Shown: positions 1 to 9,949, numbered from the stretch's first letter. The stretch is DNA of 64,000 nucleotides from Halobacteriales archaeon YIM A00010 (GCA_025041175.1 JAKCFJ010000006.1:1-64000); one strand, 5' to 3'. The notes: generated by a model from the letters alone, not told the origin. Translations and numbers: made by a program.

Positions 1-1
1 G

Positions 2-1533
2 ATGAGTAAAGGTGACAGTCGCCTGAACGAGTCCGTGATGAGGTATGCGACGGCTCAAAGGCCCAACGCTAACGCTCGTCGAGTTCGTTGACCGATGCTA
101 CGACACTTATTCACGTATACTGCTGCGCCAACCGTTCGCGCGTTACTCTATCGCGACCTCGCTGGGCTTTCATGGAACGAGCTCTACGAGTTTCTCTCTA
201 CCGATGATCGAGCAGTCCGCCTTGGGTTTACTCCGACAAAATTTGGACCATATAATACGGCCCCAACCCGCCAAACACTCACGAAGATCTGGGATCACAA
301 CCTCTCCGCTGACGCAAAGCGGGCGCTCCTTTCGCTGAGCGAGCTCGTTGCATGAGACCACCCTTGATCTCCAGCCACGTCGACGATCAGGAGCGACACG
401 TTGGCGAGTTCTCCGATGAGCAGATTCGGAGACACGTCCGGCACGCTCGGAACACGATCTTCAGAGCATTCGATACCGGCCGCGCGGAGAACGCGACATA
501 TCCCGACAGTCGATTCAATGAACTCCAAGCACTGATGGCGCTGGGTGGCTGTGGCACACCGCAGGGCCAATCGCGCATGGAGACGTTTTTCGGCGAGGAC
601 TACACGCCTCACGGTGATACCCACCTCCGGACAGTCAAGCAATACACGCCCGAGACGATTCAAGCAGGCTTCGATCGGGCGATCGACAATCTCCTGGAGG
701 CGGTAGATCATCTCCAGATCCTCCAACCACCGGTCACTGTCGCCATCGACATTACGACCTGGCCCTACCATGCCGAGGATGATCTACCCAGTGAGGTCAG
801 CGGGACCGATGAATCGGGGGAGAGAGCCTACAAATTCGCGACGCTGTCGCTCGTTGGGAAGAGCCTGCCGATCGTTCTCGCTGTCGAACCGGTCATCGAG
901 AGCTCTGCATGGGACGAGAATGTTCCACACCAGTACCATCGAACAGTCCGACGGCTCGTGCGACGAGCCCAAGAATTCGTCTCGATCGATCTCGTCCTTG
1001 CAGACCGAGGATTTGAGTCGTTCCAGGTCTACCAAACCCTGGACAATCTTGGTGTCACCTATCTCCTTCCAAAGGTCGAACGGAATCCCGAAACGACGTA
1101 TATCGAAGGGATGGAGGAAGAAGGCCAAGATGTGGCCGTCGAACAGGCGACCGTCAGAGCCAGGTATGGAAACCACGACTGTCGAGTGCTGTTCGTCCCG
1201 AATGAAAACGACGACACACAGGTGTTCATCACGAACAAACGGATCAGTCCCGAGAACGCAGCGGCATGGGTCACCCACTACGCCTACCGATGGTGGATCG
1301 AAGCCGAGTACCGCTCAATCAAACAGGAGTTCCTCGCACGAACGTGCTCAACGGATCATACGCTCCGCTTCTACTATTTCGTGTTCGGTATCCTGATGTA
1401 CAACGTCTGGCGGCTCACGGATGTCCTCCTCAAAGCCACCGTCTCACAGGAGCTGACGACCGCTCCGCCAGTACTCACTGCGGGGGAACTCGCTGATTGG
1501 ATTGCGATTCATCTGCAACTTGGCCCTGGCTAG
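2..1533 (+). pseudogene. ISH3-type transposase, frameshifted
   Basis: This is a DDE transposase of the haloarchaeal ISH3 group (IS4-like fold) that would mobilise its own element. The long open part is 352-1533 (393 codons). It shows the first Asp in VAIDITTWPYH, the second in VLADRGFES, and the terminal YREK-like signature in YRWWIEAEYRSIKQEF. The N-terminal region is spread over three frames: an ATG at position 2, a switch near 74 into LVEFVDRCYDTY, then back into RALLYRDLAGLSWNELYEF (95-355). The second copy at 28.5-29.4 kb reads straight through this junction, so the split here is a mutation and not a programmed shift. The left end lies at or beyond the window edge and I could not define terminal repeats. 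It is probably inactive. Confidence 0.8.
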
Positions 1534-1539
1534 GAGGCC

Positions 1540-2143
1540 ACTCTCCCCGTTGAAAGCGATGGATGGAGCGACAGCTCTCTCTAACTATCACCAATATGGA
1601 CGACTGACACCGGAGACTACTCGTGTACCAATGCCATTGCTGATGCGTACATCTTATCTACTTTATCTCCACGATAGAAACGAGAACAGAAGTTGCTGTG
1701 GCACTATTCGCGTTTACACTCCGAAGTTAGGCTGCTGAACGAGATGTTCAGCGCTGTCGACGATGCAGAAGGAGCGAGTAGTCGGGGCCTTAGTCACAAT
1801 CGGTGGACGATCGAGGGCACTTTGTTGACTAAGGCTCCGAACACCTCGAACCACCTGTGCTCCGTGCCGATCGGGACGCATCCTTAGGGGTGTCTCAGAA
1901 ACCCACCTTTCTGAGCCAGACCTACTCGGCTGTGAGTACTCGCGGTTCTCTTATCCTGTCAGCAGCTCTCCCTTCGTTACAGGGTAGCGCTCCGGCGTGA
2001 TCGGCGCGGGACACATCTGATTTCGAGTGAAATTGCCGTCAGTCAGAAACGAGCACTCTTGCCAGACGGTCTCTCTGAGGGAGCTACTACACGAGGAGCG
2101 ACTCGTAGCAAACATCTATAATGCTATCCAGTGAAAGCCCGCT
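1540..2143. other. intergenic, no supported gene
   Basis: About 600 bases between the transposase and a small membrane protein gene. Open frames at 1502-1887 are short, lack recognisable motifs and do not resemble neighbouring proteins. I see no RNA gene or repeat array here. Confidence 0.5.
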
Positions 2144-2332
2144 ATGAAATGGAGTCAAGGTCCTCATAGGTGGGGACTGTTTCTCGCCGTGTGGGGCATC
2201 TTCTGTCTCGGGATCGCTCTATTCAGTAGTTCGTTCTTTCTGATTGGCTTTTTCGCTCTTAATGGGCTTGTCTTCGTTTTCTGGGGACTCTCGATGAGAC
2301 GCTCTGGTTCGTATACTCCCTACGGTGATTAG
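2144..2332 (+). CDS. small membrane protein, 62 aa
   Basis: I do not recognise a family. The 62-residue product has two hydrophobic stretches, roughly residues 10-28 (LFLAVWGIFCLGIALF) and 31-49 (FFLIGFFALNGLVFVFWG), separated by a very short turn. It is followed by a positively charged tail with RR. This fits a two-helix membrane hairpin. It starts at ATG after AT-rich sequence, and no neighbour suggests a role. It stands alone between decayed genes, so it may itself be a remnant. Confidence 0.4.
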   Translation: MKWSQGPHRWGLFLAVWGIFCLGIALFSSSFFLIGFFALNGLVFVFWGLSMRRSGSYTPYGD

Positions 2333-2451
2333 GTTGCCGACAGGGGTGTTTTGTAATAAATAGAGTAAAGCTACTGCCAAGTCCAAACCAATAAATCTAC
2401 CAAAATCTGATTCAGCGAACGTATATCGCACGACAGGACATCAGAGGGGAC

Positions 2452-2810
2452 ATGGAGATCGTCGAAAATTCGCTGGGTATCGAGTTAGAGGCGTTCCTTG
2501 AGCAGCCTCTATTCTGCTTCCTTGGTACTTCATCATCTGAGGGTCATCCACGTGTCTCACCTCTATGGTTTCTCTGGGAAGATGAGTTATATGGATTATT
2601 GCAGAAACTATTGGGAAATCGTACACAAAGCGGGTGGAACAGCATCCCGAAACAGCGATCGCTATCGTTGATTTTGCTGTCCATTCTGGGCTCGTCCACC
2701 ACGTGGGGATGCGTGGCACCGCTGAGATCGTCTCGCTCGATCATGTGGATAAACGTCGGCGCGTCCATCTGCTGGCCGTCGGCATTGCGGGCGGTCACGT
2801 ATGGTGATTG
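2452..2810 (+). pseudogene. pyridoxamine 5'-phosphate oxidase-family protein, frameshifted
   Basis: The first 46 codons read like the start of a PPOX/split-barrel flavin or F420 protein: an N-terminal helix, then FCFLGTSSSEGHPRVSPLWF, the typical first strands of the barrel. At about 2588 the reading shifts to the third frame, where the fold continues as IWIIAETIGKSYTKRVEQHP, then AIAIVDFAVHSGLVHHVGMRGTAEIVSLD, ending at a stop after GGHVW near 2796-2800. The two pieces together make most of one split barrel of about 115 residues. Homologues bind FMN, F420 or haem and act as oxidases or reductases; the substrate cannot be told here. One base change splits the gene, so it is probably dead. Confidence 0.7.
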
Positions 2811-3071
2811 GTCTCGAACACCACGGTTCCAGCGGTATCCACGTCGCCGTCCTTTTCAAAGTACGATCATCTTGCAGCGATTCGTGAGATGACCAACGAT
2901 CGATTGTATATCTGGATTCTTGATGTGAATGCACATGAGACGGGTCCCTACGGCACTGCTACCTACCGGCAAGAACTCGAAGCGAAGGTAATCGGACTCC
3001 TCCATGCCCACTCAGAGTATCGAACGACGTTGACGAACCGTGAGTTTGTCCCGAACCGGAATCCTCCATGA
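2808..3071 (+). CDS. hypothetical protein, 87 aa
   Basis: Unrecognised. The middle part (DHLAAIREMTNDRLYIWILDV) has amphipathic character and acidic haloarchaeal composition. It overlaps the start of the next open frame and follows a frameshifted gene, so it may be a fragment of a larger decayed gene. No domain or motif was identified. Confidence 0.25.
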   Translation: MVSNTTVPAVSTSPSFSKYDHLAAIREMTNDRLYIWILDVNAHETGPYGTATYRQELEAKVIGLLHAHSEYRTTLTNREFVPNRNPP

Positions 3072-3783
3072 GATCGGAACAGTGGGTCCGGAGTGGCTTA
3101 CAACTGATCCGACAGCTCCCGATACGAGTCGTATACCTCCCCAAGAGGAGATCAGTACGGCAACTCACTCGAAAGCTGATCTTTGGCGTCGATGGCTTGA
3201 ATCCCATGTCTCCCCGGATCTCACCGATGGGACGACAGCTGACCCGATTCCAGTCTTCGCCACAGATGATCAGCTGCAAGTCAAGCTAACCGACGCTGGG
3301 CGGCTCAGACGCTCGGACGCTATCGATTCACGGATTCGTGCGGAGGGACGGAACTGTGTCCACTCCGAGGGAGTACGAGATGGTGGCTATGAGGGCATCC
3401 TTTGCGAGCGCCGTCGAGTGTGTGGCCGCCTCGCCATCGAACGCTACGATCCGGACGACTGGATCGAGCGGCACAACAAGAGCGGTATCGATATCGACAG
3501 AGGGTACCTTGAGGAACATCGCGAAACAATAGCGACGAGAATGGAAGGCCGTCTTCTCACGTTCGAGGATGCAGCTGATCTCGTTCGCACCTTTGGTCCA
3601 CTACGAGAGGATGTTTCGCTGCCTCAAGAAACGGCCTACATTCCAGACGGAGCTGCGATGTATACCGTTAGCGAACACTACCACAACCGTAAATTAACGT
3701 TCAGCGAAGGGGTCTATGTCTTTCGACGAATCGCCCGATGTCGACACCACACCGCACAATCACCACCAACAACCTCCGAATAG
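3040..3783 (+). CDS. hypothetical protein, 247 aa, possibly decayed
   Basis: I do not recognise this protein. It has acidic, soluble composition, and its C-terminal half (DDWIERHNKSGIDIDRG and LLTFEDAADLVRTFGPL) looks like genuine coding sequence. The first 60 residues and the middle (GILCERRRVCGRL) look less natural. The surrounding genes are all broken, so this may be an intact reading frame over a fusion of remnants. No transmembrane segment or catalytic motif is evident, and no function is proposed. Confidence 0.35.
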   Translation: MSLSRTGILHEIGTVGPEWLTTDPTAPDTSRIPPQEEISTATHSKADLWRRWLESHVSPDLTDGTTADPIPVFATDDQLQVKLTDAGRLRRSDAIDSRIRAEGRNCVHSEGVRDGGYEGILCERRRVCGRLAIERYDPDDWIERHNKSGIDIDRGYLEEHRETIATRMEGRLLTFEDAADLVRTFGPLREDVSLPQETAYIPDGAAMYTVSEHYHNRKLTFSEGVYVFRRIARCRHHTAQSPPTTSE

Positions 3784-3823
3784 ACGCCCTCAAACCACCG
3801 CAGAGGTTAATTGACGCAGCTCT

Positions 3824-4084
3824 ATGACAGAATTACCATCAATAGAACCCGAACCGGAACCGGCACCGTGGGGGACAGAAGGGAACCCATATCCAATTGG
3901 TATCGTTATTGAAGTGACATCTGATAGCTTGCCCGGTCCTACTCATTTACTGATCGATAGACACGCACGAGACCGCATCGTCTTTGTTGACAATACTCCA
4001 TACCGAGAGGAGGAAGTGCAACTGCTCCGACACAGAGCTCAGGCTTCAGAAACAGCTGGCCGAGGATGCTTTGTGAGGTACTGA
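3824..4084 (+). CDS. hypothetical protein, 86 aa
   Basis: A small acidic protein beginning with a Pro/Glu-rich stretch (EPEPEPAPWGTEGNPYP), then a segment with beta-strand character (IGIVIEVTSD and HLLIDRHARDRIVFVD). The ATG sits about 45 bases after the preceding stop. No family was recognised. The C-terminal end may be altered, because downstream GC-rich sequence is open in several frames. Confidence 0.35.
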   Translation: MTELPSIEPEPEPAPWGTEGNPYPIGIVIEVTSDSLPGPTHLLIDRHARDRIVFVDNTPYREEEVQLLRHRAQASETAGRGCFVRY

Positions 4085-4903
4085 ACCTGTCTCCATCCGT
4101 GTATGTCGTCGGGAGGTGGCCACCCCACTGTCCCCCCCAAGTTCGGCGCCGGCTGGGCGACCACGGGATGCACACGTTTGGTCCGTGGTGGCTCGGACCA
4201 GACAAGGGCTGGCACTGTGTGGTCGACGGTTGCACGCATCTCTCCGCCGAGAACTGGTGGACAATCAGCATCGTCGATATCCCACTCACTGGGTAGTCCA
4301 GCCCAACGCGTGCCGTGCGACGGCGGCCGAAACTTCTCGATACCACACACGCATCGGAGCCCAAACTGCAGGACAATAGTAGGGCGACTACCTTATAGTA
4401 GTAGAATATAACAGTCTTTGCCCAGCGGCACCCGTCCTGCGATTGACGATATTCTTGGGTCTTACCAGAGTGGATCATAGAATCCTCACAGTTGCTCCTC
4501 GGTTTGTTACATTAACAGAGAATGAACCTTTCACAGTTGCTGGGGGCAGCTGATGCTGCGGAACGGTCTGCCGGATCTGATTGAAACATCTGTCCTGTGA
4601 ATTATATTATATTTAATTGACAATTAACAGTCGATTCAAACACAAAACTTTCCGTGTTTGTTGGATACCTGGACTTTGTTTGTCTACCGTCCCGTATCGA
4701 CGAACTTCCTCGATATCCAGTTGGAAAATTCTTCGTTCCAATTTTTTGTGACAAGTTCCCTACCATCCGTGTGGCTGGGAGGCCCATCGAAAAGAGATCC
4801 AGAAAGCTTTGCACGCCTGTAGGATGCCGCTTCCTCTGTCCCTTCCCACTCGTAGGGTGATCCACTGAAGGCAACATATTCTACAGCTCTATCAGGTTGG
4901 ATA
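4085..4903. other. intergenic, no supported gene
   Basis: The first 300 bases are GC-rich and open in several frames on both strands, which is usual for non-coding high-GC haloarchaeal DNA. From about 4490 onward the sequence turns AT-rich and marks the left edge of the AT-rich island. An 91-codon minus-strand frame at 4602-4877 has no recognisable features. Confidence 0.45.
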
Positions 4904-5683
4904 TTAGTGTCTATGGCATTTTTCCATATTTAGCCCTTCGCAGAATTTAAATGGTTCTTTAATTGAATCCTTGAAGGTATCGCCAATATCTTCCCTAAGA
5001 AACCGAGTGAACGTCGCTAATCGGGGTTGACGGCCAAGGTGGACGCCACCACCATGGACAAGGAGATGGTGGTAAAGAAAGATTGTTCCTGCCTGTCCGG
5101 TTACCTCGAACGGAGCGTTCGTTGAATTGATTATTGGATCGACATCCTGAAGCGCGACCATTCCATGCTCGGAGACACGCTCTGCGGCATGCCAGTGGCT
5201 TCCTGGCCAGACACAGAAACCACCACTCCTCGGAGCTACTTCGTTGATATAGGTGCCGACACCGACAGAGAATGGTTGGAGATTCCCGGATTCGTTATCG
5301 ATAGCGTCTATGTGGTGGTAGACTCCTTCAATGGGTGATGGGCGATTCTGAGATCCAGGATGCTTGCCGGTAGGGTATCGGGCTGAGATCTGTGTCAAGG
5401 GAGTCGTGGGGTTGAGTTTATCGCCGACGATCTCCGATGCATATTTGTAAAGATGTTGATTGAGTTTATCGAACGGACTATCGTCTTCAGTCTCTATCCA
5501 TTCATGACGTTTTTTCGGACCAGAGGCTAACTTTTCGAAATCATTCAGCTCTTCGGGTAGCGTATTGGTGATTTCATTGCAAACTGATTCTAAAACGTCC
5601 TCTGGAATGGCTTCTCGTAGTACTAAAAACCCATTACAAACGAATCGTTGTTGTTGTTCAGTCGAGAGAGTATTACTTGCCAT
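4904..5683 (-). CDS. phytanoyl-CoA dioxygenase (PhyH) family protein, 259 aa
   Basis: A non-haem Fe(II)/2-oxoglutarate dioxygenase that would hydroxylate or oxidise a small molecule or peptide using O2 and 2-oxoglutarate. The double-stranded beta-helix metal ligands are visible: an HxD pair in YHHIDAIDN (about residue 125), the distal His in LYHHLLVHGGG (about 205), and the 2-oxoglutarate-anchoring Arg in RQPRLATFTRF. Length is normal for the family. The gene is AT-rich like the RiPP operon that starts at 6.86 kb, from which it is separated only by an IS5 insertion, and it points the other way. A second PhyH gene lies on the other side of the operon (13.3 kb). A role as tailoring hydroxylase for the RiPP product is inferred from location and composition only. 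Confidence 0.85.
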   Translation of the reverse strand: MASNTLSTEQQQRFVCNGFLVLREAIPEDVLESVCNEITNTLPEELNDFEKLASGPKKRHEWIETEDDSPFDKLNQHLYKYASEIVGDKLNPTTPLTQISARYPTGKHPGSQNRPSPIEGVYHHIDAIDNESGNLQPFSVGVGTYINEVAPRSGGFCVWPGSHWHAAERVSEHGMVALQDVDPIINSTNAPFEVTGQAGTIFLYHHLLVHGGGVHLGRQPRLATFTRFLREDIGDTFKDSIKEPFKFCEGLNMEKCHRH

Positions 5684-5744
5684 TAATATTTATAAATCAT
5701 CCACATAATAAAAATTTTTGGGGAAGGATTATATAGGTGAAATT

Positions 5745-6684
5745 GGCTCTGGTGAATCGCTAGACGTCACCGGCTTCGATCGTTAGAACGAGGGAGATGA
5801 AGCAGGAAACCGCTGATGCTTATGTCGAAGATCTCCCGCTTCACGACGAAGGCGGTGACGGTAGCTAAAAACGCTGTTGGTGGGCGACTTCGCCGACTAC
5901 GCTGTCGTGACGCTGCACTGTCTGCGGATCTACCTCGAGAAATCGTACCGCGTGACGCTCGATCTGTTGAGCGAGATGCCCCAAATACTCGGGGAGATCG
6001 GCCTCACCATTCGACGTTAGTGGAAGCGTTTGACAGGACCGAGATGGCAGTGTGGCGAGTGCTGCTGCGCCTCTCGGCGTTCACAAATCTTCGATTTGTT
6101 AGCCCACAAAATCGCCGTGTGATTTTGGGACGCAGTTGCACGAGCCATCAGGGCACGCCGCTATCGATTCGACGTTTTTCGACCGCGAGAACGCCAGTAC
6201 ACACTGCTGCCACCGAACGAACTATCGTGTCAGACACTGAAAACGACGGTCCTCGTCGATACAGCAACCCAGGCGATCCTCGACGTTCACTGTACGACCA
6301 CGAAGCGACACGATACCCAGCTCGGCTGTGCAGGTCGCCCGCCGGAACGCGGGCGACCTGCACAGCCTCGCCGCCGACAAGGGCTACGACTGGATGGCGT
6401 TACGCGAGAACCTACGTGAGGAGGGCGTAAGACCGCTGATCAAGCATCGTCTCTTCCGGCCCGTCGATCCCGCGCGTTGTGCGCGGGATCGACGGCCCTC
6501 GGTATCGCCAACGAGCGATGTGTGAGACTGTCTTCTCCTCGATCAATCGTACTGCTCGATTCCGCCGTGCGTGCGCGGACCTGGTACCGTGAATTCCGTG
6601 AAATTGCACTGATGTGTGTCGTTCACAACATCAAGCGAGCCGTGAACCCGTGAATCCATCGCTGTATGGTGATTCACCAGGGAC
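5745..6684 (+). mobile_element. IS5-family element with broken transposase
   Basis: A 940-base insertion sequence. The left end GGCTCTGGTGAATCGC (5745-5760) and the inverted right end (6669-6684) match at 13 of 16 positions. The element is flanked by an 8-base direct repeat GTGAAATT (5737-5744 and 6685-6692), consistent with a target duplication. The transposase would run from the ATG at 5819, but it is interrupted by several frameshifts and by an extra hairpin-rich segment near 6080-6135 that the copy at 41.2-42.0 kb lacks. Recognisable pieces are GEIGLT, the DRTEMAVWRVLLRL helix, VQVARRNAGDLHSLAADKGYDW and the C-terminal YREFREIALMCVVHNIKRAV region. It is dead, and it separates the first PhyH gene from the RiPP operon. 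Confidence 0.85.
6326..6365. repeat. perfect 17-bp inverted repeat inside IS5 copy
   Basis: The arms at 6326-6342 and 6349-6365 pair perfectly around a six-base loop. The copy at 41.7 kb has the same region with mismatches in the arms, so this one has become more symmetrical. A second perfect 15-bp stem lies at 6461-6475 and 6481-6495 with a five-base loop. Confidence 0.85.
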
Positions 6685-6859
6685 GTGAAATTAAATACTC
6701 TCGTCTATCTACCCCATAAAGGAAGTATAGCCATACTGATATTCTAAATAGATTTGCTATTTTTACCCTATATGATTTGATATCTATTATTGTATATTAA
6801 TTTTATAAGGATCATTTATCCATATGATTGTTATTTATGACAATAGGGAGAAACTATAA

Positions 6860-8071
6860 ATGGGGATGAGAGATAGAACAAATATGGCAATACATCTCAC
6901 TCAAGGAAATAATGCTGGAGATAATCTTTCATCGGAGCTCGGGGAATTTACTGATCCTAATACTGGTGTAAGAATTAGACAATTAACAAGTTATAAAGGT
7001 ACCGAAGATACCCATTTATATCTCACGAAAGATGGTTGGTATGACAGCGGGCGGAAACTCATAGCACCCCTCAAACGGTCATCAAAGCACGAACTGTATT
7101 CTATAAACCTTTTAGATGGACGTATAGAGCAGTTAACTGATATCCCAGGAATTATCGGGTCCATTTCTAATGTAACAAATAATAATTTATATTTTTCGTA
7201 TAGACATGATAATGAATTAGATGGAGAGAGTAGAATAGGAATTTATTGCCTTGATCTAAATGATTCATCTGTAGAATTGGTGTTTGACCCTCCTAAGAAA
7301 TTTCGATCATATCGTGTTGATATCGGAGGGGTGACAGCTGATAATGAGAATCTAATATTTTGGCTCCAAGAACCAAATGAAACATGGGAAAATATAGAGC
7401 GGCATAGCAATTATCCACACTGTGCTATTTGTTCCCTATCTATTTCTAACAGGGGAAAATTTAAAATTATACATGAGGAGAATTATTGGATTAATCATGT
7501 GAAACCATCTCCTGAAAAGAAAAATATAATTAAATTCTGTCATGAAGGTCCTAGGGAAAACATTGATCATCGGATTTGGGGCCTAAATATGGAATCTGGA
7601 AAAGTATGGAAAATTGGTACAGAAGCTAAAGCAGATCGTATTGATCATGAGTATTGGCTTCAGAATGGAAAGGATATTGGATACAATGGTGCACGTCTTT
7701 CTGAGGAGGAAATCGATGTACGTGGATTCGTCCGATATGATAATACAGAATGTGTTGAAATAAAAACTCCTATTCGTTCAAAACACCCTCATTCGAATTC
7801 TCGAAAACGATTTATCGGTGATGGGAATTCAGAATCAGTCCGTCGGATACTAATCTATGAATACGATGAAAAAGCGGATGGTTATTTAGGTCCTCGAGAA
7901 CTCGCCACCCATGCTTGGGGGGTACGGAAGGATCGTCCTCATCCCCATGCTCGATTTAGCCCAGATGGATCAACTGTAGTCTTTTCTGCAGACATTCGAA
8001 ATAACGAATCTAATATTTTCCTTGCTGATGTTCCAGATGATATTAGAGAACTCCCAAAATATAATATATAA
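6860..8071 (+). CDS. oligogalacturonate lyase-like beta-propeller (PL22 type)
   Basis: A 403-residue protein resembling the oligogalacturonate lyase (PL22) seven-bladed beta-propeller family, whose characterised members beta-eliminate pectin oligosaccharides using Mn2+. Family features visible are GTEDTHLYLTKDGW near the N-terminus, FCHEGPRENIDHRIW in the middle (about residues 225-240), and a propeller repeat RPHPHARFSPDG near residue 359. That repeat carries the HxH pair expected to bind metal. There is no signal peptide, so it is cytoplasmic. A GGGAG element about 10 bases upstream supports the ATG at 6860; an alternative start is 6884 (MAIHL). It is the first gene of the AT-rich azoline-RiPP operon, 20 bases before sagB. 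Its role there is unknown; it may be a repurposed propeller acting on the peptide. Confidence 0.75.
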   Translation: MGMRDRTNMAIHLTQGNNAGDNLSSELGEFTDPNTGVRIRQLTSYKGTEDTHLYLTKDGWYDSGRKLIAPLKRSSKHELYSINLLDGRIEQLTDIPGIIGSISNVTNNNLYFSYRHDNELDGESRIGIYCLDLNDSSVELVFDPPKKFRSYRVDIGGVTADNENLIFWLQEPNETWENIERHSNYPHCAICSLSISNRGKFKIIHEENYWINHVKPSPEKKNIIKFCHEGPRENIDHRIWGLNMESGKVWKIGTEAKADRIDHEYWLQNGKDIGYNGARLSEEEIDVRGFVRYDNTECVEIKTPIRSKHPHSNSRKRFIGDGNSESVRRILIYEYDEKADGYLGPRELATHAWGVRKDRPHPHARFSPDGSTVVFSADIRNNESNIFLADVPDDIRELPKYNI

Positions 8072-8091
8072 TTATATCATAAATTAATACA

Positions 8092-8988
8092 ATGACAAAA
8101 TCGGAAAATGAAATCACGAGGTTAATAAGCAAACAGTATAGTCCAACAAAAGCTAACATTTCAAAGACCTATTTTGAAGATTACCAGGATAAATATTTCA
8201 AGAAGGATAATATAGCAGAAATATACCATGAGAATACAAAATTATCTCGCCACACAAAGACCAAGCTGGAAAGATCTGCGGCTAAATTCCTGAATAGCAA
8301 AGATATTAAATATTGTGTAGATAATATGAATTTAGATTATAAAAATCATAAAAAATATCCCCTCCCTAAACCAGAACTGAATATGGATGCTAAAAATCTA
8401 TTCGAAATATTAATGAATCGGAGGAGCTCTCGACGATATTCTGATGATAATATGGATTTGAATACTTTTTCTATCTTACTCTACTATTCATTTGGGATAT
8501 CGACATCTCAAATGAAAAAAGAACTCCGAGTATATCCTTCAGCGGGTGCTCTCTATCCGATAGAAATATACATATTTCTCACAAATTATATTGATGATCT
8601 ATCACCAGGTGTATATCACTATGTCCCAAAAAAACATATCTTGAGGAAGATTAGAGAAACAAATCCAGAATCTATATCAGATTTGTATGCTGATTCGGAG
8701 TCTTTTAATTATACTAGACCGGACCTAAGTATATTTTTAACCTCGATATTTTGGCGCTCTTATGCAAAATATGGCCCTCGTGCGTATAGGTATATTTTAC
8801 AAGAGTCTGGTCATATTTGTCAAAATGTTCAGTTAGTTGCGACAGCTTTGAATCTAGGTTCTATACCTCGGGCTGGATACTTAGACAACCAAGTCAATAA
8901 CTATCTTGGACTTGATGGTGTAAGCGAAGCAGTTGTCAGTTCCATTTCTGTTGGATGTGTATCTGAGGTGGTCCAAGATGGAATTTGA
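8092..8988 (+). CDS. SagB-type dehydrogenase (azoline oxidase), nitroreductase fold
   Basis: An FMN-dependent dehydrogenase of the SagB/McbC type, which oxidises thiazolines and oxazolines on a RiPP precursor to thiazoles and oxazoles. The nitroreductase domain begins near residue 100 with the FMN-phosphate-binding RRSSRRY (110-116). It continues with the diagnostic RVYPSAGALYP (146-156), YGPRAYRYILQESGH (about 225-240, the usual position of the catalytic Tyr in SagB proteins) and CQNVQLVATALNLG. It is 298 residues long. The first 90 residues are a lysine-rich extension of unknown role. Its stop overlaps the next gene by 11 bases, indicating co-translation with the cyclodehydratase genes. Confidence 0.9.
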   Translation: MTKSENEITRLISKQYSPTKANISKTYFEDYQDKYFKKDNIAEIYHENTKLSRHTKTKLERSAAKFLNSKDIKYCVDNMNLDYKNHKKYPLPKPELNMDAKNLFEILMNRRSSRRYSDDNMDLNTFSILLYYSFGISTSQMKKELRVYPSAGALYPIEIYIFLTNYIDDLSPGVYHYVPKKHILRKIRETNPESISDLYADSESFNYTRPDLSIFLTSIFWRSYAKYGPRAYRYILQESGHICQNVQLVATALNLGSIPRAGYLDNQVNNYLGLDGVSEAVVSSISVGCVSEVVQDGI

Positions 8989-9949
8989 GTCTATTCGGGA
9001 TAAATACCCGGTGGTAAATCCGGTATATATTCCAATTCGACAAGATAAAATGGTATATCTACGAGCAGGACCCTGGAGTGGTCCAGCTATTACAATCCGT
9101 GAAGAACCTAGATCAGGAGATATATATATGTTCGATATTATGGATGGAAATCATACTACCAACCAAATAATAGATATTATCAAAGAGAAAGATAATATAT
9201 TAAATATATTTGATAAATTAGTAAAGAATAATATAATTTATTTTTTAGAAGAGGGTGATACATCATTGAGGCCAAAGTTACCAATCCAGGGAAAAGGACA
9301 GGATATCATTGAGCGAGAGGATATTTTATTCCATATTCTTTCATATGGTGATATTGGACCAATCACAGCAAAATATCTTGATAGAGTTGGTGTCCCATTT
9401 AAACACGATCATATAGAAAATAAATTAGATATAAAGTCGTTGAACATATCCGAAAGTGATTTTCTAATATTCCTGAGCTCTTGCCATAAACCAGGTATCA
9501 CCAACATTATTAATGAAAGGGCGATGAAAGAAAATCTCTCTTGGGTGATTGGTCAAGTAAATGGTTTTGATGCCATTGTAGGTCCAGTTATCATTCCAAA
9601 TGAAACAGCTTGCTACCAATGTTTTGAAAATAGACTTCAATCCAACTTAGATGACAATATGTATCAATTTTACTATGAAGGGGTAAAGCAAATAGATACT
9701 AAAACGACACTCGATCCTCTTATTCACCTTGTTGAATCGTATATTTGTATTGAACTAATGCGCCTCATACAATTTGGCCACAGTATTATAAATAGCAGAA
9801 TCATTAATATAAATATTATTGATTTTGAAATTAGTATAAATGAAGTACTAAAATCACCAAAATGTGATGTGTGTAGTGAATATAGAGATCAGAAAGAATT
9901 TATCGGTTTTAATCAGGTCAGTGATTACTTGGAGAATAAAAATGAATGA
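8978..9949 (+). CDS. TOMM cyclodehydratase partner (C protein / SagC-like)
   Basis: Leader-peptide-binding partner of the YcaO enzyme in thiazole/oxazole-modified microcin (TOMM) synthetase complexes. It is 323 residues. Residues 1-95 have the mixed alpha/beta make-up of an RRE-like winged helix that binds the precursor leader; the rest resembles the degenerate E1-ubiquitin-activating-like domain. Diagnostic features are VGPVIIPNETACYQCFENR with CxxC at 212-215, and a second CxxC at 296-299 (CDVC), together a zinc site as in other C proteins. The chosen ATG overlaps the sagB stop by 11 bases. An upstream in-frame ATG at 8933 would overlap far more and is less likely. It is AT-rich like its neighbours. 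Confidence 0.85.
   Translation: MEFESIRDKYPVVNPVYIPIRQDKMVYLRAGPWSGPAITIREEPRSGDIYMFDIMDGNHTTNQIIDIIKEKDNILNIFDKLVKNNIIYFLEEGDTSLRPKLPIQGKGQDIIEREDILFHILSYGDIGPITAKYLDRVGVPFKHDHIENKLDIKSLNISESDFLIFLSSCHKPGITNIINERAMKENLSWVIGQVNGFDAIVGPVIIPNETACYQCFENRLQSNLDDNMYQFYYEGVKQIDTKTTLDPLIHLVESYICIELMRLIQFGHSIINSRIININIIDFEISINEVLKSPKCDVCSEYRDQKEFIGFNQVSDYLENKNE

Noticed and set aside
352..358. Possible programmed frameshift in the ISH3 transposase
   Set aside because: No slippery sequence is visible, bases appear to be missing relative to the second copy, and there is another break near position 74.
4602..4877. 91-codon minus-strand frame before the first PhyH gene as a possible precursor
   Set aside because: It has only one Cys near the C-terminus, a basic composition unlike a haloarchaeal leader, and no plausible core.
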